Shown here: in pieces, positions 41,667 through 50,164 of the stretch | Numbering within the stretch: position 1 is the first letter of the stretch | Layout of the letters: each line of letters opens with the position of its first letter | DNA from: Streptomyces goshikiensis | Lineage (GTDB): Bacteria; Actinomycetota; Actinomycetes; Streptomycetales; Streptomycetaceae | NCBI RefSeq assembly: GCF_014650555.1 | Contig: NZ_BMVE01000005.1 | Location: 488,240-552,239, forward strand | DNA length: 64,000 nt | Reading direction: 5' to 3' | Program-made: the position numbers and the translations under genes | The notes under the pieces: generated by a model | Database searches by the model: none | Told to the model about the DNA's origin: nothing | What the model saw: only the letters and a program-made list of their open reading frames with translations

Positions 41667-43799
41667 CTAGTCCCTGGGAAGGCCGAGGATCCGCTCGGCG
41701 ACGACGTTCAGCTGGACCTGGGTGGTGCCTCCGGCGATGGTCAGGCAGCGGGACATGAGCATCCCGTGCACCGCCCGCTCCCCCACCCCCTCCCGTACCG
41801 CGCCCGCCGGGCCCAGCAGTTCGAGCGCGAGTTCCGCGGTCCGCTGCTGGTGCGGGGTCTGTACGAGCTTGCGGACGGAGGCGCCCGCGCCCGGCTCCAG
41901 TCCCGACACCTGCGAGAGCGTGGTGCGCAGCCCGATGCAGGCCAGCGCGTGCGCCTCGGCGGCCAGCGCCCCGATCCGCGCGCGCCCGGCCCCGTCCAGG
42001 TCGGCGGAGCGGGCGATCAGCGCCTCCAGCCCCGTGTCGAAGGTCATCTGGTCGGCCATGTGGACGCGTTCGTTGCCGAGGGTGTTGCGCGCGACCTGCC
42101 AGCCGCCGTCGGCGGCGCCGACCAGCGCGTCCGCCGGGAGCGGGACGTCGTCGAAGTACACCTCGTTGAAGAGGGCCTCGCCGGTGATCTCCTTCAGCGG
42201 CCGGATGTCGATCCCGGGGGTCCGCTTCATGTCGACGACGAAGTAGCCGAGGCCCTTGTGCTTGGGCGCGGCCGGGTCGGTGCGGGCGAGCAGGATCCCG
42301 AAGTCGGCGGTGTGCGCGGAACTCGTCCACACCTTCTGTCCGTTGACCAGCCAGCCGCCCTCCTCTGTGCGCTCGGCGCGGGTGCGCAGCGAGGCCAGGT
42401 CGGAGCCCGCGTCGGGCTCGGAGAAGAGCTGGCACCAGGTCAGTTCTCCGCGCAGGGTGGGGAGTACGTACGCCTCCTGCTGTGCCGGGGTGCCGTAGGC
42501 GAGCAGCGAGGGGATTACCCAGGTGGCGATCCCGAGGTCGGCGATCCTGACCCCGGCGGCGCGCAGCTCCTGCTGGATGACGAGCTGTTCGGCGGGGTCC
42601 GCGCCGAGGCCGTACGGGGGCGGGAGGTAGGGGGCCGCGTATCCGGTCGGGGCGAGGATCCGGCGGGCGGCGGCCGGGTCGAGGCCCCGGGCGTCCTCGG
42701 CGGCGGCGCGGGCCTTGGCCCGGTGGGTCTCGGCGTGCGCGGGGAGTTCGAGCCGGAGTTCGCGGCGGGCGCCGGCCGCCGCGAGCCGGACGGCGCGCAG
42801 CCGGTGTCCGTCGCCGGGGCCGAGGAGCTGGCGTGCGACGAGGGCCCGGCGCAGCAGGATGTGGGCGTCGTGTTCCCAGGTGAAGCCGATGCCGCCGAGG
42901 ATCTGGATGCAGTCCTTGGCGCAGGAGTAGGCGGCGTCGAGTGCGGTGCCGGCGGCGAGGGCGGCGACGAGCGAGCGGACGTCGGGGGTCTCGTCCATGC
43001 CGTTCGCGGCGTCCCAGGCGAGCGCCCGGGCCTGTTCGAGGCGGACGAGCATGTCGGCGCAGAGGTGTTTGACGCCCTGGAAGCGTCCGATGGGCCGGCC
43101 GAACTGCTCGCGCACCTTGGCGTGTTCGGCGGCGGTGTGCAGCGCGCGGGCGGCGGTGCCGCAGGCGTCGGCGGCGAAGAGGGCGCAGGCCAGGTCCCGT
43201 ACCAGGGCGGCGTCCAGTGCGAGGAGCCGGCCGGGTGCGACGGTGACGCCGCGGGCCCGCACCTCGGCGGTGGGGCGGGTCGGGTCGGCGCTCTCGTGGG
43301 TGCGGATGTCCAGCGCGGCGGCGTCCACGGCGAACCAGCGGGTGCCGTGCGCGGCTTCGGCGGCGAGGAGCACGAGGTCGGCCTCCCCGGCGCCGAGCAC
43401 GGGCGGCGCGGCGCCGTCGAGGAGGTGTCCGCCGCCTTCGACGGCGACGGCGGTCATGCCGCCGGGCCCGAGGGCCACCGCCGCGGTGCGCCCGTCGAGC
43501 GGCGGCGCCCCGGCCCGGTCCAGCAGTACGGAGGCCAGCGCGCTCGGCAGGTACCCGCCGGGCAGCGCCGCCCGGGCGGCTTCCTCGACCACCACGGCGA
43601 GGTCGAGGAGGGTGCCGCCGTCCAGGTGCGGGGTGAGCAGTCCGGATTCGGTGAGCGCGTCCCAGTAGGCGGGGCGGGTTCCGGTCCGTGGCGGGGCGTC
43701 GAGCAGTTTGCGCACCTCCTCGGGAGGTACGGTCCGCGCCAGCCAGCCGCGTACCGCGTCGGCCAGTTCCCGTTGCTCCTGCGTGATGCCGATGCCCAT
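41667..43799 (-). CDS. Fused double acyl-CoA dehydrogenase, FadE34-like
   Basis: A 710-residue protein made of two acyl-CoA dehydrogenase modules. Residues 1-340 include QEQRELADAVRGWL, KVREQFGRPIGRFQGVKH and ILGGIGFTWEHDAH. Residues 350-710 include QLFSEPDAGSDLASL, VNGQKVWTSSAH and the C-terminal GGTTQVQLNVVAERILGLPRD. M. tuberculosis FadE34, which oxidises steroid side-chain CoA esters, is likewise a fused protein of almost identical length and its gene neighbours kstR. The arrangement here, plus a KstR-like box 53 bp upstream, supports a related role. The natural substrate in this organism is not known. Confidence 0.88.
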   Translation of the reverse strand: MGIGITQEQRELADAVRGWLARTVPPEEVRKLLDAPPRTGTRPAYWDALTESGLLTPHLDGGTLLDLAVVVEEAARAALPGGYLPSALASVLLDRAGAPPLDGRTAAVALGPGGMTAVAVEGGGHLLDGAAPPVLGAGEADLVLLAAEAAHGTRWFAVDAAALDIRTHESADPTRPTAEVRARGVTVAPGRLLALDAALVRDLACALFAADACGTAARALHTAAEHAKVREQFGRPIGRFQGVKHLCADMLVRLEQARALAWDAANGMDETPDVRSLVAALAAGTALDAAYSCAKDCIQILGGIGFTWEHDAHILLRRALVARQLLGPGDGHRLRAVRLAAAGARRELRLELPAHAETHRAKARAAAEDARGLDPAAARRILAPTGYAAPYLPPPYGLGADPAEQLVIQQELRAAGVRIADLGIATWVIPSLLAYGTPAQQEAYVLPTLRGELTWCQLFSEPDAGSDLASLRTRAERTEEGGWLVNGQKVWTSSAHTADFGILLARTDPAAPKHKGLGYFVVDMKRTPGIDIRPLKEITGEALFNEVYFDDVPLPADALVGAADGGWQVARNTLGNERVHMADQMTFDTGLEALIARSADLDGAGRARIGALAAEAHALACIGLRTTLSQVSGLEPGAGASVRKLVQTPHQQRTAELALELLGPAGAVREGVGERAVHGMLMSRCLTIAGGTTQVQLNVVAERILGLPRD

Positions 43800-43851
43800 A
43801 CGGATCCCTGTCGCCTTCTCGGTGTCCGTGCCCCCTGGTCGCCGGTCAGAC

Positions 43852-43865
43852 TAGAACACGTTCCA
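43852..43865 (+). promoter_or_regulatory. KstR-like operator upstream of FadE34-thiolase operon
   Basis: TAGAACACGTTCCA fits TnnAACnnGTTnnA exactly and lies 53 bp before the acyl-CoA dehydrogenase start. Confidence 0.75.
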
Positions 43866-43867
43866 TT

Positions 43868-43882
43868 CTGACGGAAGGTCAG
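43868..43882 (+). promoter_or_regulatory. CTGAC-N5-GTCAG inverted repeat, copy 2
   Basis: CTGAC-GGAAG-GTCAG followed by AT, only 2 bp from the KstR-like box, between the acyl-CoA dehydrogenase gene and the divergent prenyl synthetase gene. The arms extend to TCTGAC/GTCAGA. Confidence 0.65.
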
Positions 43883-43999
43883 ATCACTCGCGACGTTTCC
43901 GGACATGGCCGAAAATCGCTCTAGCTCCCGTTCATGCAGAATGATCGAATCGGTGACGCACCGTCGCCGGCAATTCACTCTCGGAATGGAAGTCGACAC

Positions 44000-45004
44000 G
44001 TGAGCGCCCTGACATTTGTGGACCTTCACAGACAAGTCTCCGCGGATATCGACGCGGAGATGGAACTCGCTCTCGATCAGCTCGGCCCGGCATCGGAGGC
44101 GGTCAAGGCCTCGGTCGTCAAACTCCTGCGCCACCAAAGGCTCCGGCATCCGCTCTCCGTCCTGCCGATGCTGGTGCACGGCGTCGAGACGGGCACCCTC
44201 CGGCCGGCCCTGCCCATATCCGCCCTGCACGTGCTGTGGTGGACCTCGGCCTGCTTTCTCGACGACCTCGCCGACGGCCACGGCGCACCGCTCTCCGCCG
44301 GGCTCACCCAGAACGAGGCGGTGCTCGCCTCCGTCATCAGCGGCACGATCCTGCCGCTGCGGATCATCCACTCGATCCCGGCCCCCGCCCCGGTCCACAG
44401 CGCCCTGACCGCCGAGATCGCCACCGGCTGGACCGTCGGCACCGAGGGCCAGCTGCGCGACATCCGCGCCGACGCGGACAACGCCACCCGGAAATCGGTG
44501 ATCGCGGCCTACCGGGGGAAATCCGGCGGCCCGTTCTCGATGATCACGGCAATGGCGGCGATATTGTCCGGCGCGCACCCCGGGAGAATCGCGCGGTGGC
44601 GCGAGTTCGGTTATGTCTTCGGCATCCTGTGGCAGATGTTCAACGACCAGGAGGACATTCTCTCCGGCCGGGGCGAAGACCTTCTCAACGGCACCGTCAC
44701 CTATCTGCTCACGTGCGCGCTCGACGACGCCTCACCGGAATCCCGCGCACACCTCCTGAACCTGCGGACCGCCGCGCGCGCGTGCCCGCGGGCGCGCGCG
44801 GAACTGACCGGCCTGCTGCTCGACCGCCCCGTTCTCGACCGGTTCCGCGAAGACCTCGACGGATTCCGCGGCGAGGCGCTGCGCATTCTGGACGGACTCG
44901 GCGGTGACGCGATCCAGGCGGGCGTCCTGCGCCGCCTCGTCGACGACTCGGCCCGGCTGCTGCTGGAGCCGGCACCCGCCCCGGCGGTGGCGGTCCCCGC
45001 GTAA
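44000..45004 (+). CDS. Polyprenyl synthetase-like protein
   Basis: A 334-residue all-helical protein of the trans-isoprenyl diphosphate synthase fold. The first Asp-rich motif is kept (FLDDLADGH, about residues 85-93), but the second reads FNDQEDI, with Asn in place of the first Asp. Such motif variants occur in ComQ-like and small-subunit-like members. It would condense or bind prenyl diphosphates. GTG 44000 is taken as start (GGAAG eight bases upstream); an ATG at 43934 is an alternative. The 5' part is less GC-rich than neighbours. It diverges from the FadE34-like operon. Confidence 0.75.
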   Translation: MSALTFVDLHRQVSADIDAEMELALDQLGPASEAVKASVVKLLRHQRLRHPLSVLPMLVHGVETGTLRPALPISALHVLWWTSACFLDDLADGHGAPLSAGLTQNEAVLASVISGTILPLRIIHSIPAPAPVHSALTAEIATGWTVGTEGQLRDIRADADNATRKSVIAAYRGKSGGPFSMITAMAAILSGAHPGRIARWREFGYVFGILWQMFNDQEDILSGRGEDLLNGTVTYLLTCALDDASPESRAHLLNLRTAARACPRARAELTGLLLDRPVLDRFREDLDGFRGEALRILDGLGGDAIQAGVLRRLVDDSARLLLEPAPAPAVAVPA

Positions 45005-45108
45005 CGGCGCCCTCGCGGCAGCACGCGCGGGGACGGCCCGGGACCCGGACGCGACGCCTACCGGGCGGTAGGGCAGCATGGCCCCCACCAGCAGCCCAGG
45101 AGGAACCC

Positions 45109-45756
45109 ATGGCCCCCGCCACCCCCAAGCCGGAGACCCTCGCCGCCTTCGAGGCCGCCAAGGGCTTCATGCCGGCACGCGAGGGCCTCGCCCTGTACGC
45201 GGCCGCCGTCTCGGCGGCGGCCCTCGGGCTGCCCCTCCTGGAGGTCGGCACCTACTGCGGGCGCTCCACCCTCCTGCTCGCCGACGCGGCCCGCGAGGCC
45301 GGGGTCCCGGCGATCACCGTCGACCACCACCGCGGCAGCGAGGAGCAGCAGCCGGGCTGGGAGTACCACGACCCGACCGTCGTGGACCCGGAGATCGGCC
45401 TGATGGACACCCTGCCGACCTTCCGCCGCACCCTCCACAAGGCGGGTCTGGAAGACCACGTCATCGCGGTCGTGGGCCGCTCCCCGCAGGTCGCCGCCGC
45501 CTGGGGCGGCCCGCTCGGCTTCGTCTTCATCGACGGCGGCCACACCGACGAGCACGCCACCGGCGACTACGAGGGCTGGGCCCCGCACCTCGCCGAGGGC
45601 GGGACGCTCGTCATCCACGACGTGTTCCCGGACCCGGCCGACGGCGGCCAGGCCCCGTACCGGATCTACCTGCGCGCCCTGGCCTCCGGCGCCTTCGAGG
45701 AGATCTCGGTCACCGACTCGCTCCGGGTGCTGCGCCGTACCGGCTCCGGCATCTGA
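45109..45756 (+). CDS. Class I SAM-dependent methyltransferase (family 24 type)
   Basis: A 215-residue protein. The SAM loop reads LLEVGTYCGRSTLLLAD (about residues 44-60), followed by ITVDHHRG and the FVFIDGGHT and LVIHDVFPDP motifs of the methyltransferase-24 family, often O-methyltransferases with a metal site. AGGAGG precedes the ATG. Substrate unknown. Confidence 0.82.
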   Translation: MAPATPKPETLAAFEAAKGFMPAREGLALYAAAVSAAALGLPLLEVGTYCGRSTLLLADAAREAGVPAITVDHHRGSEEQQPGWEYHDPTVVDPEIGLMDTLPTFRRTLHKAGLEDHVIAVVGRSPQVAAAWGGPLGFVFIDGGHTDEHATGDYEGWAPHLAEGGTLVIHDVFPDPADGGQAPYRIYLRALASGAFEEISVTDSLRVLRRTGSGI

Positions 45757-45765
45757 CCGGCGCCC

Positions 45766-45794
45766 GCCCCCGGTCAGCGGCGCGGACCGGGGGC
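45766..45794 (+). terminator. Terminator after the methyltransferase gene
   Basis: The 10-bp inverted repeat GCCCCCGGTC/GACCGGGGGC with a 9-base loop lies 10 bp after the stop codon at 45756. Confidence 0.65.
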
Positions 45795-45892
45795 CCGGTC
45801 ATCCATCCGGGCACATGATCCGATCATCGCACCACGCCCCCGGATGGCCCACGATCCGGACCGGCGGCGGACGGGCGGTCTAGCATCGCGAG

Positions 45893-46897
45893 GTGCGCTA
45901 CGACGACAGCCCCCCGCCCCCCGAGTCCGCCGCATCGGTCAGCCCGGACCCGCCCTGGTACGCCCGGCGCTCCACCCTCGCCGTCGCGGTGGCCGCCCTG
46001 GCCCCGACCGCGCTGGCCGGGTGGGTGCTCACCCAGGTCCTGACCGGCTCCGGCCCCGGCGGACAGCCGCCGCAGCCCAAGGCGCTGCCCGCCTCCCACA
46101 CGACGGGGGCCGGCGCCCGCGGCGCCGGGGACGCGAAGGCCAGTACGGCCACGCCCTCCCCCGCCGCGCCGGACTCTGCTTCCGCCTCCGCCTCCACCTC
46201 CGCGCCCGCGGCGCCCGCCAAGGGCCCGCTCGCCGGCCGGACCGTGGTCATCGACCCCGGCCACAACACCGGTAACTTCAAGCACACTTCCGAGATCGAC
46301 CGGCAGGTGGACATCGGCACCAACCGCAAGGAGTGCGACACCACCGGCACCACCACCAACTCGGGTTACATGGAAGCCGAGTTCACCCTCGACGTGTCCC
46401 GCCGGACGCGCGCCCTCCTGGAGTCCAAGGGCGCCAAGGTGGTCTTCACCCACGACGCCGACCGCCCCTGGGGCCCCTGCATCGACGAGCGGGCCCGGAT
46501 CGGCAACGAGGCGAAGGCGGACGCGGTGGTCTCCGTCCACGCGGACGGCGTCTCCGCCGGGAACCGCGGCTTCCACGTCATCCTCCCGGCCACGGTCAAG
46601 GGCGGCGCGGCGGACACCTCGAAGATCGTCGGGCCCTCCCGGGACCTGGGCGAGCGGATCGCGGGGAACTTCGCCCGCAGCACCGGATCCGCCCCGGCCA
46701 ACTACCTGGGCAGCGGCACCGGGTTGGTGGTCCGGGACGATCTCGGCGGTCTCAATCTGTCGACCCGGCCCAAGGTGTTCATCGAATGCGGCAACATGCG
46801 TGACGCCAAGGACGCGGCGCAGCTGACGAGTCCGGAGTGGCGGCAGAAGGCCGCGGAAGGCATCACGAACGGCATCGTCGGGTTCCTCGGCGGGTAG
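45893..46897 (+). CDS. N-acetylmuramoyl-L-alanine amidase (Amidase_3), membrane-anchored
   Basis: A 334-residue protein with one N-terminal membrane helix (about residues 28-46), a Ser/Ala/Pro-rich spacer and an Amidase_3 domain from about residue 112. Zinc ligands are visible in VIDPGHN, YMEAEFTLDV and SVHADG; the catalytic Glu is in VFIECGNM. It cuts peptide stems from glycan strands in peptidoglycan. An insertion with two Cys (KECDTTG and GPCIDE) is typical of actinobacterial members. GTG start. Confidence 0.9.
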   Translation: MRYDDSPPPPESAASVSPDPPWYARRSTLAVAVAALAPTALAGWVLTQVLTGSGPGGQPPQPKALPASHTTGAGARGAGDAKASTATPSPAAPDSASASASTSAPAAPAKGPLAGRTVVIDPGHNTGNFKHTSEIDRQVDIGTNRKECDTTGTTTNSGYMEAEFTLDVSRRTRALLESKGAKVVFTHDADRPWGPCIDERARIGNEAKADAVVSVHADGVSAGNRGFHVILPATVKGGAADTSKIVGPSRDLGERIAGNFARSTGSAPANYLGSGTGLVVRDDLGGLNLSTRPKVFIECGNMRDAKDAAQLTSPEWRQKAAEGITNGIVGFLGG

Positions 46898-47036
46898 TCC
46901 CCCGGGGACCGCCCGCCGCCCCCGACCCCTCCGGTCGCGGCAGACGTCCGTACCATGGTGCCGCCCGCCCCGCTCCAGGCAAGACGCGCGACTGCGGCAC
47001 CACGAGACGACCGAGACCGAGAAGGACACCGACGAA

Positions 47037-47855
47037 GTGAATATCCGCTCCCTCACACGAGGAGACGGCGTGGTGATCGGAGCAGCGGTGCTGCTGTTCA
47101 TCGCCTCGTTGCTCGACTTCTACTCCGCCGACGGCGTCGACCTGCCCAGCGTCTGGGACACCGACGTCTACCACCTGGCCCTCCCCACGGTCTTCCTGAC
47201 CGCGTTCGTCGCGGCCGGCCTGCTCGTCGGCTCCCGCTTCCTGCCGCAGGGCCGGGGGCTCGCGGGCGTTCCGCTGCCGGCGTGGGGCACCGTGCTCGCC
47301 GTCTCCTCCGTGTGGGCCGCACTGTGGTCCCTGATCACCTGCCCCAGCACCTTCGACCTGGGTGCCGGCGCCGTCATCTCCTTCCTCGCCACCCTGGCGA
47401 TCGCCGGTGTGGCCATCGCGGGCCCGAAGATCCCGGCGCTCGCCGGCCAGCTGATCCCGGACCCGGCGCCCGCCGCCCCCGCCGCGGCCTTCGGCTCCCA
47501 GCCCCAGCCGGGCAGCGGTTACGGCTACCCGGGCGGCCAGCAGCCGCAGCCGTACGGGGCGACCCCCCAGCCGGTCCCGCCGTACGGCGGCCAGCCCGCC
47601 GCCCACGAGCCGGCCCCGGCTCCGGCCCCCGCCGCCCACGAGGCGCCCGCGGCCGACTTCACCCCCTTCTGGTTCGCGGTCCCGGTGGCCCGCCCCCTCT
47701 TCGCCGAGGACGGCTCCTCCAGCCCGATCGCCGAGCTCGCCCCGGGCACCTGGTACCTGGCCGTGGAACAGCGCGGCCAGTCCGCGCTGATCGCCCAGAC
47801 CCAGGACGGCCGTCGCGGCGTCCTGAACGACACCTCGGGCATCCAGCGCGGCTGA
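47037..47855 (+). CDS. DUF5336-like membrane protein with Pro/Gly-rich tail
   Basis: A 272-residue protein with four membrane helices in the first 140 residues (IGAAVLLFIASLLDFYS, VFLTAFVAAGLLVG and two more), then a Gly/Pro/Gln/Tyr-rich cytoplasmic stretch and a C-terminal globular segment (PFWFAVPVARPLFAEDG...GRRGVLNDTSGIQ). The layout resembles the actinobacterial DUF5336 proteins. The terminal domain looks like a small beta-fold. GTG start; a strong terminator follows. Function unknown. Confidence 0.75.
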   Translation: MNIRSLTRGDGVVIGAAVLLFIASLLDFYSADGVDLPSVWDTDVYHLALPTVFLTAFVAAGLLVGSRFLPQGRGLAGVPLPAWGTVLAVSSVWAALWSLITCPSTFDLGAGAVISFLATLAIAGVAIAGPKIPALAGQLIPDPAPAAPAAAFGSQPQPGSGYGYPGGQQPQPYGATPQPVPPYGGQPAAHEPAPAPAPAAHEAPAADFTPFWFAVPVARPLFAEDGSSSPIAELAPGTWYLAVEQRGQSALIAQTQDGRRGVLNDTSGIQRG

Positions 47856-47878
47856 CGCCCCGCTCGACGCGCGCATCG

Positions 47879-47910
47879 ACGGCCCCCCGCCCTTCCGGGC
47901 GGGGGGCCGT
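47879..47910 (+). terminator. Terminator after the DUF5336-like gene
   Basis: ACGGCCCCCCGCCC-TTCC-GGGCGGGGGGCCGT is a perfect 14-bp stem with a TTCC loop, followed by T-containing sequence. Confidence 0.85.
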
Positions 47911-47924
47911 TGCCCTAGAGTCAC

Positions 47925-47939
47925 CTGACGCATCGTCAG
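47925..47939 (+). promoter_or_regulatory. CTGAC-N5-GTCAG inverted repeat, copy 3
   Basis: CTGAC-GCATC-GTCAG followed by AT, 26 bp before the start of the F420-type oxidoreductase gene; close enough to block its promoter. Confidence 0.65.
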
Positions 47940-47965
47940 ATACGGCTTCGCGGAGGGGACCGTAC

Positions 47966-48976
47966 ATGCGCCTCGGACTCGCACTCGGCTACTGGGGCCG
48001 CGGCCCCCATCCGTCCCACCTCGACCTCGCCACCGAGGCCGAGAACCTCGGCTACCACTCGGTGTGGACCGCCGAGGCCTGGGGCTCGGACGCCTTCACC
48101 CCGCTGACCTGGATCGCCGCGCACACCTCGCGGATCCGGCTCGGCACCGCCATCGCGCAGATGTCCGCCCGCACCCCGACCGCCACCGCCATGCACGCCC
48201 TCACCCTGGACCACCTCTCCGGCGGCCGCATGATGCTCGGCCTCGGCCTGTCCGGGCCACAGGTCGTCGAGGGCTGGTACGGGCGCCCCTTCCCCGCGAG
48301 CCCGCTCACCGCGACCCGGGAGTACGTGGACGTGGTCCGCCAGGTGCTGCGCCGCGAGGGCCCCGTCGCGCTGGAGGGCCGCTTCCACCAGCACCCGTAC
48401 CGCGGCGCGGACGGCACCGGCCTCGGCAAGCCCCTCAAGCCCATCACCCACCCGCTGCGGGCGGACCTGCCGGTCCTGCTCGGCGCGGAGGGCCCGAAGA
48501 ACATCGCCCAGACCACCCGGATCGCGGACGGCTGGCTCCCGCTCTACTGGTCGCCGACCCGCACGGACGTCTACCGGGCCTCGCTCACCGGCCTCCCCGA
48601 GGGGTTCATGATCGCCCCGATGGCCCGGGCCAAGGTCTGCGACGACGTCGCCGAGGGGCTGCTCCCCGTCAAGGCGATGCTCGGCTTCTACATCGGCGGC
48701 ATGGGCCACGCGGCCCGCAACTTCCACGCCGACCTGATGGCCCGCATGGGGTACGAGGAGGAGGCCCGCCGGATCCAGGAGCTGTTCCTCGCCGGCCGCA
48801 AGGAGGAGGCCGTGCTCGCCGTCCCGGACGCGTTCGCCGACGAGATCTCCCTGATCGGGCCGCGCGAACGGATCGCGGAACGCCTCGACCTCTGGCGCGC
48901 GGGCCCGGTCACGGACCTCCTGGTGACGGCCCCCGACCCGCACACCCTGCGCGTCCTGGCGGAACTGGCCGGCTAG
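47966..48976 (+). CDS. LLM-class F420-dependent oxidoreductase
   Basis: A 336-residue luciferase-like TIM-barrel protein: MRLGLALGYWGRGP, AENLGYHSVWTAEAWGSDAF, TSRIRLGTAIAQMSARTP, LSGGRMMLGLGLSGPQVVEGWYG and LLGAEGPKN are typical of the F420-dependent mycobacterial/Streptomyces group. It probably oxidises or reduces an alcohol, ketone or acyl-CoA-linked substrate with F420. GGAGG precedes the ATG at 47966. The inverted repeat in its promoter is shared with the FadE34 region, hinting at a common catabolic role. Confidence 0.87.
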   Translation: MRLGLALGYWGRGPHPSHLDLATEAENLGYHSVWTAEAWGSDAFTPLTWIAAHTSRIRLGTAIAQMSARTPTATAMHALTLDHLSGGRMMLGLGLSGPQVVEGWYGRPFPASPLTATREYVDVVRQVLRREGPVALEGRFHQHPYRGADGTGLGKPLKPITHPLRADLPVLLGAEGPKNIAQTTRIADGWLPLYWSPTRTDVYRASLTGLPEGFMIAPMARAKVCDDVAEGLLPVKAMLGFYIGGMGHAARNFHADLMARMGYEEEARRIQELFLAGRKEEAVLAVPDAFADEISLIGPRERIAERLDLWRAGPVTDLLVTAPDPHTLRVLAELAG

Positions 48977-49374
48977 CCGCTCTCCCCCGCGCCGTCGTCC
49001 GCCGGTACGGCCTCCAGGAGCTCCCGCAGGTCCAGTGCCATGACGGCGATCTCGATCGTCCCGCCCTCGTAGGCGCAGGCCACGATCCGCGAGCCGGGGT
49101 TGATGGACAGCCCCTCCTTCACGGACGGCGGCCGCACCCCGGTCGCCCGTACGCCCGGCAGCGCCACGGGCTCGCCCCGCCCCGGCGCCCAGCGCACCTC
49201 GCCGGCGGGGGCCGCGAACACCCGGCCCGCCCGCCAGCGCCCCGCCCCGGCCGGGTTCCGGGCCATGGCCGGGATCCCCTGGGGCAGGCCGGCGGCGGTC
49301 CGCTCGCGGTGCTTGCGGCGGATCAGCCAGCCGGTGACGGCGGCCAGGGCGGCGAGGAACACGAGCTCGATCAC
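48973..49374 (-). CDS. Membrane-anchored DUF2550-like protein
   Basis: A 133-residue protein with one N-terminal hydrophobic helix (IELVFLAALAAVTGWLI) followed by a basic patch (RRKHRER) and a small soluble domain (GRWRAGRVFAAPAGEVRW...VMALDLRELLEAV) that resembles DUF2550, though weakly. Its stop shares the tetranucleotide CTAG with the stop of the convergent oxidoreductase gene. Function unknown. Confidence 0.65.
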   Translation of the reverse strand: MIELVFLAALAAVTGWLIRRKHRERTAAGLPQGIPAMARNPAGAGRWRAGRVFAAPAGEVRWAPGRGEPVALPGVRATGVRPPSVKEGLSINPGSRIVACAYEGGTIEIAVMALDLRELLEAVPADDGAGESG

Positions 49375-49390
49375 CCGGCCATTGAAACAG

Positions 49391-49418
49391 GCCGGGCCGG
49401 CGCATCCGCCGGCCCGGC
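49391..49418 (-). terminator. Terminator after the VNPxL-repeat lipoprotein gene
   Basis: A perfect 11-bp stem GCCGGGCCGGC/GCCGGCCCGGC with a 6-base loop, 15 bp downstream of the minus-strand gene ending at 49433. Confidence 0.75.
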
Positions 49419-49432
49419 CCGTTCGTCAGGGG

Positions 49433-50164
49433 CTATCCGCCCAGCTGGGAGAGGCTCGGCACCCTGTCGGTCACCGGGGCGCCCGCGCTCTGGCCCGCGC
49501 TCTTGACTCCGGTGATGACGTCCTGGAGGGAACTGAGGTCGGCGTCGCTCGCGTTGCCCTTGCGGAGCTTGGAGCCGAGGCCCTTGAGGGACTCGATGCC
49601 CGCCGTCAGGGGGACGACAGCCTTCGACAGCAGCGGGTCGCCCTTGGCGTTGTCCACGGCGGCCTTCAGCCGGTTGTAGGCGAAGGCGCCCGCGAGGCCC
49701 GCCTTGATCAGGGCGAAGGTGCGGCCCTTGGCGCCCTTCTTGAACTTGCCCTCGCGGTACGGCTTGACGATCCACTGGTACGTCGCCCCGGCCGCGAGGC
49801 CCGCGTTGGCGACGAAGCGCGTCTTGGCGAACCTCTGCTTCTCGGCGGAGGTGCTGGGCGAGGGCTCGGCCGCGGCCGGATCCACGGCGGCCGGATCCAG
49901 CGCCGGGGCGACCAGGGCCGGGTTCACCAGGCCGGGGTTCACCAGGCCGGGGTTGACCAGGGCCGGGTTGACCAGCGCCGGGTCCACGGCGAGCGGGGCC
50001 ACGGCGCCCGCCCCGGCGGCGGTCACGGCCGCGGCGGAGACGTCCCCGCTGTGGTTCCGGCCGCTGCCGCCACTGCCGCAGGCGGTGGCTCCGGCGAGCA
50101 GCGCGGTGGACAGGAACAGCGCCGTGACGGCGCGGCGGCATCGGGCGGTGCTGGGTATGGACAC
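49433..50164 (-). CDS. Secreted lipoprotein with VNPxL pentapeptide repeats
   Basis: A 243-residue protein. The signal sequence ends LLAGATACGS, consistent with a lipobox. Residues about 58-95 are a run of five-residue repeats of the type VNPAL/VNPGL/VDPAA, encoded by near-identical 15-bp DNA units at 49915-49985. The rest is helical (FAKTRFVANAGLAAGATYQW, FALIKAGLAGAFAYNRLKAA) and may pack against the membrane. The GTG start follows GGAGGA. No known family. Confidence 0.7.
   Translation of the reverse strand: MSIPSTARCRRAVTALFLSTALLAGATACGSGGSGRNHSGDVSAAAVTAAGAGAVAPLAVDPALVNPALVNPGLVNPGLVNPALVAPALDPAAVDPAAAEPSPSTSAEKQRFAKTRFVANAGLAAGATYQWIVKPYREGKFKKGAKGRTFALIKAGLAGAFAYNRLKAAVDNAKGDPLLSKAVVPLTAGIESLKGLGSKLRKGNASDADLSSLQDVITGVKSAGQSAGAPVTDRVPSLSQLGG

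Noticed and set aside
40458..45004. Polyketide or specialised-metabolite cluster based on thiolase, dehydrogenases and prenyl synthetase
   Set aside because: No synthase, carrier protein or assembly-line gene is present; shared KstR-like boxes point to catabolism.
49898..49990. Short direct repeats that could suggest a CRISPR array
   Set aside because: The units are 15 bp, contiguous without spacers, in frame, and encode VNPxL pentapeptides of a lipoprotein.
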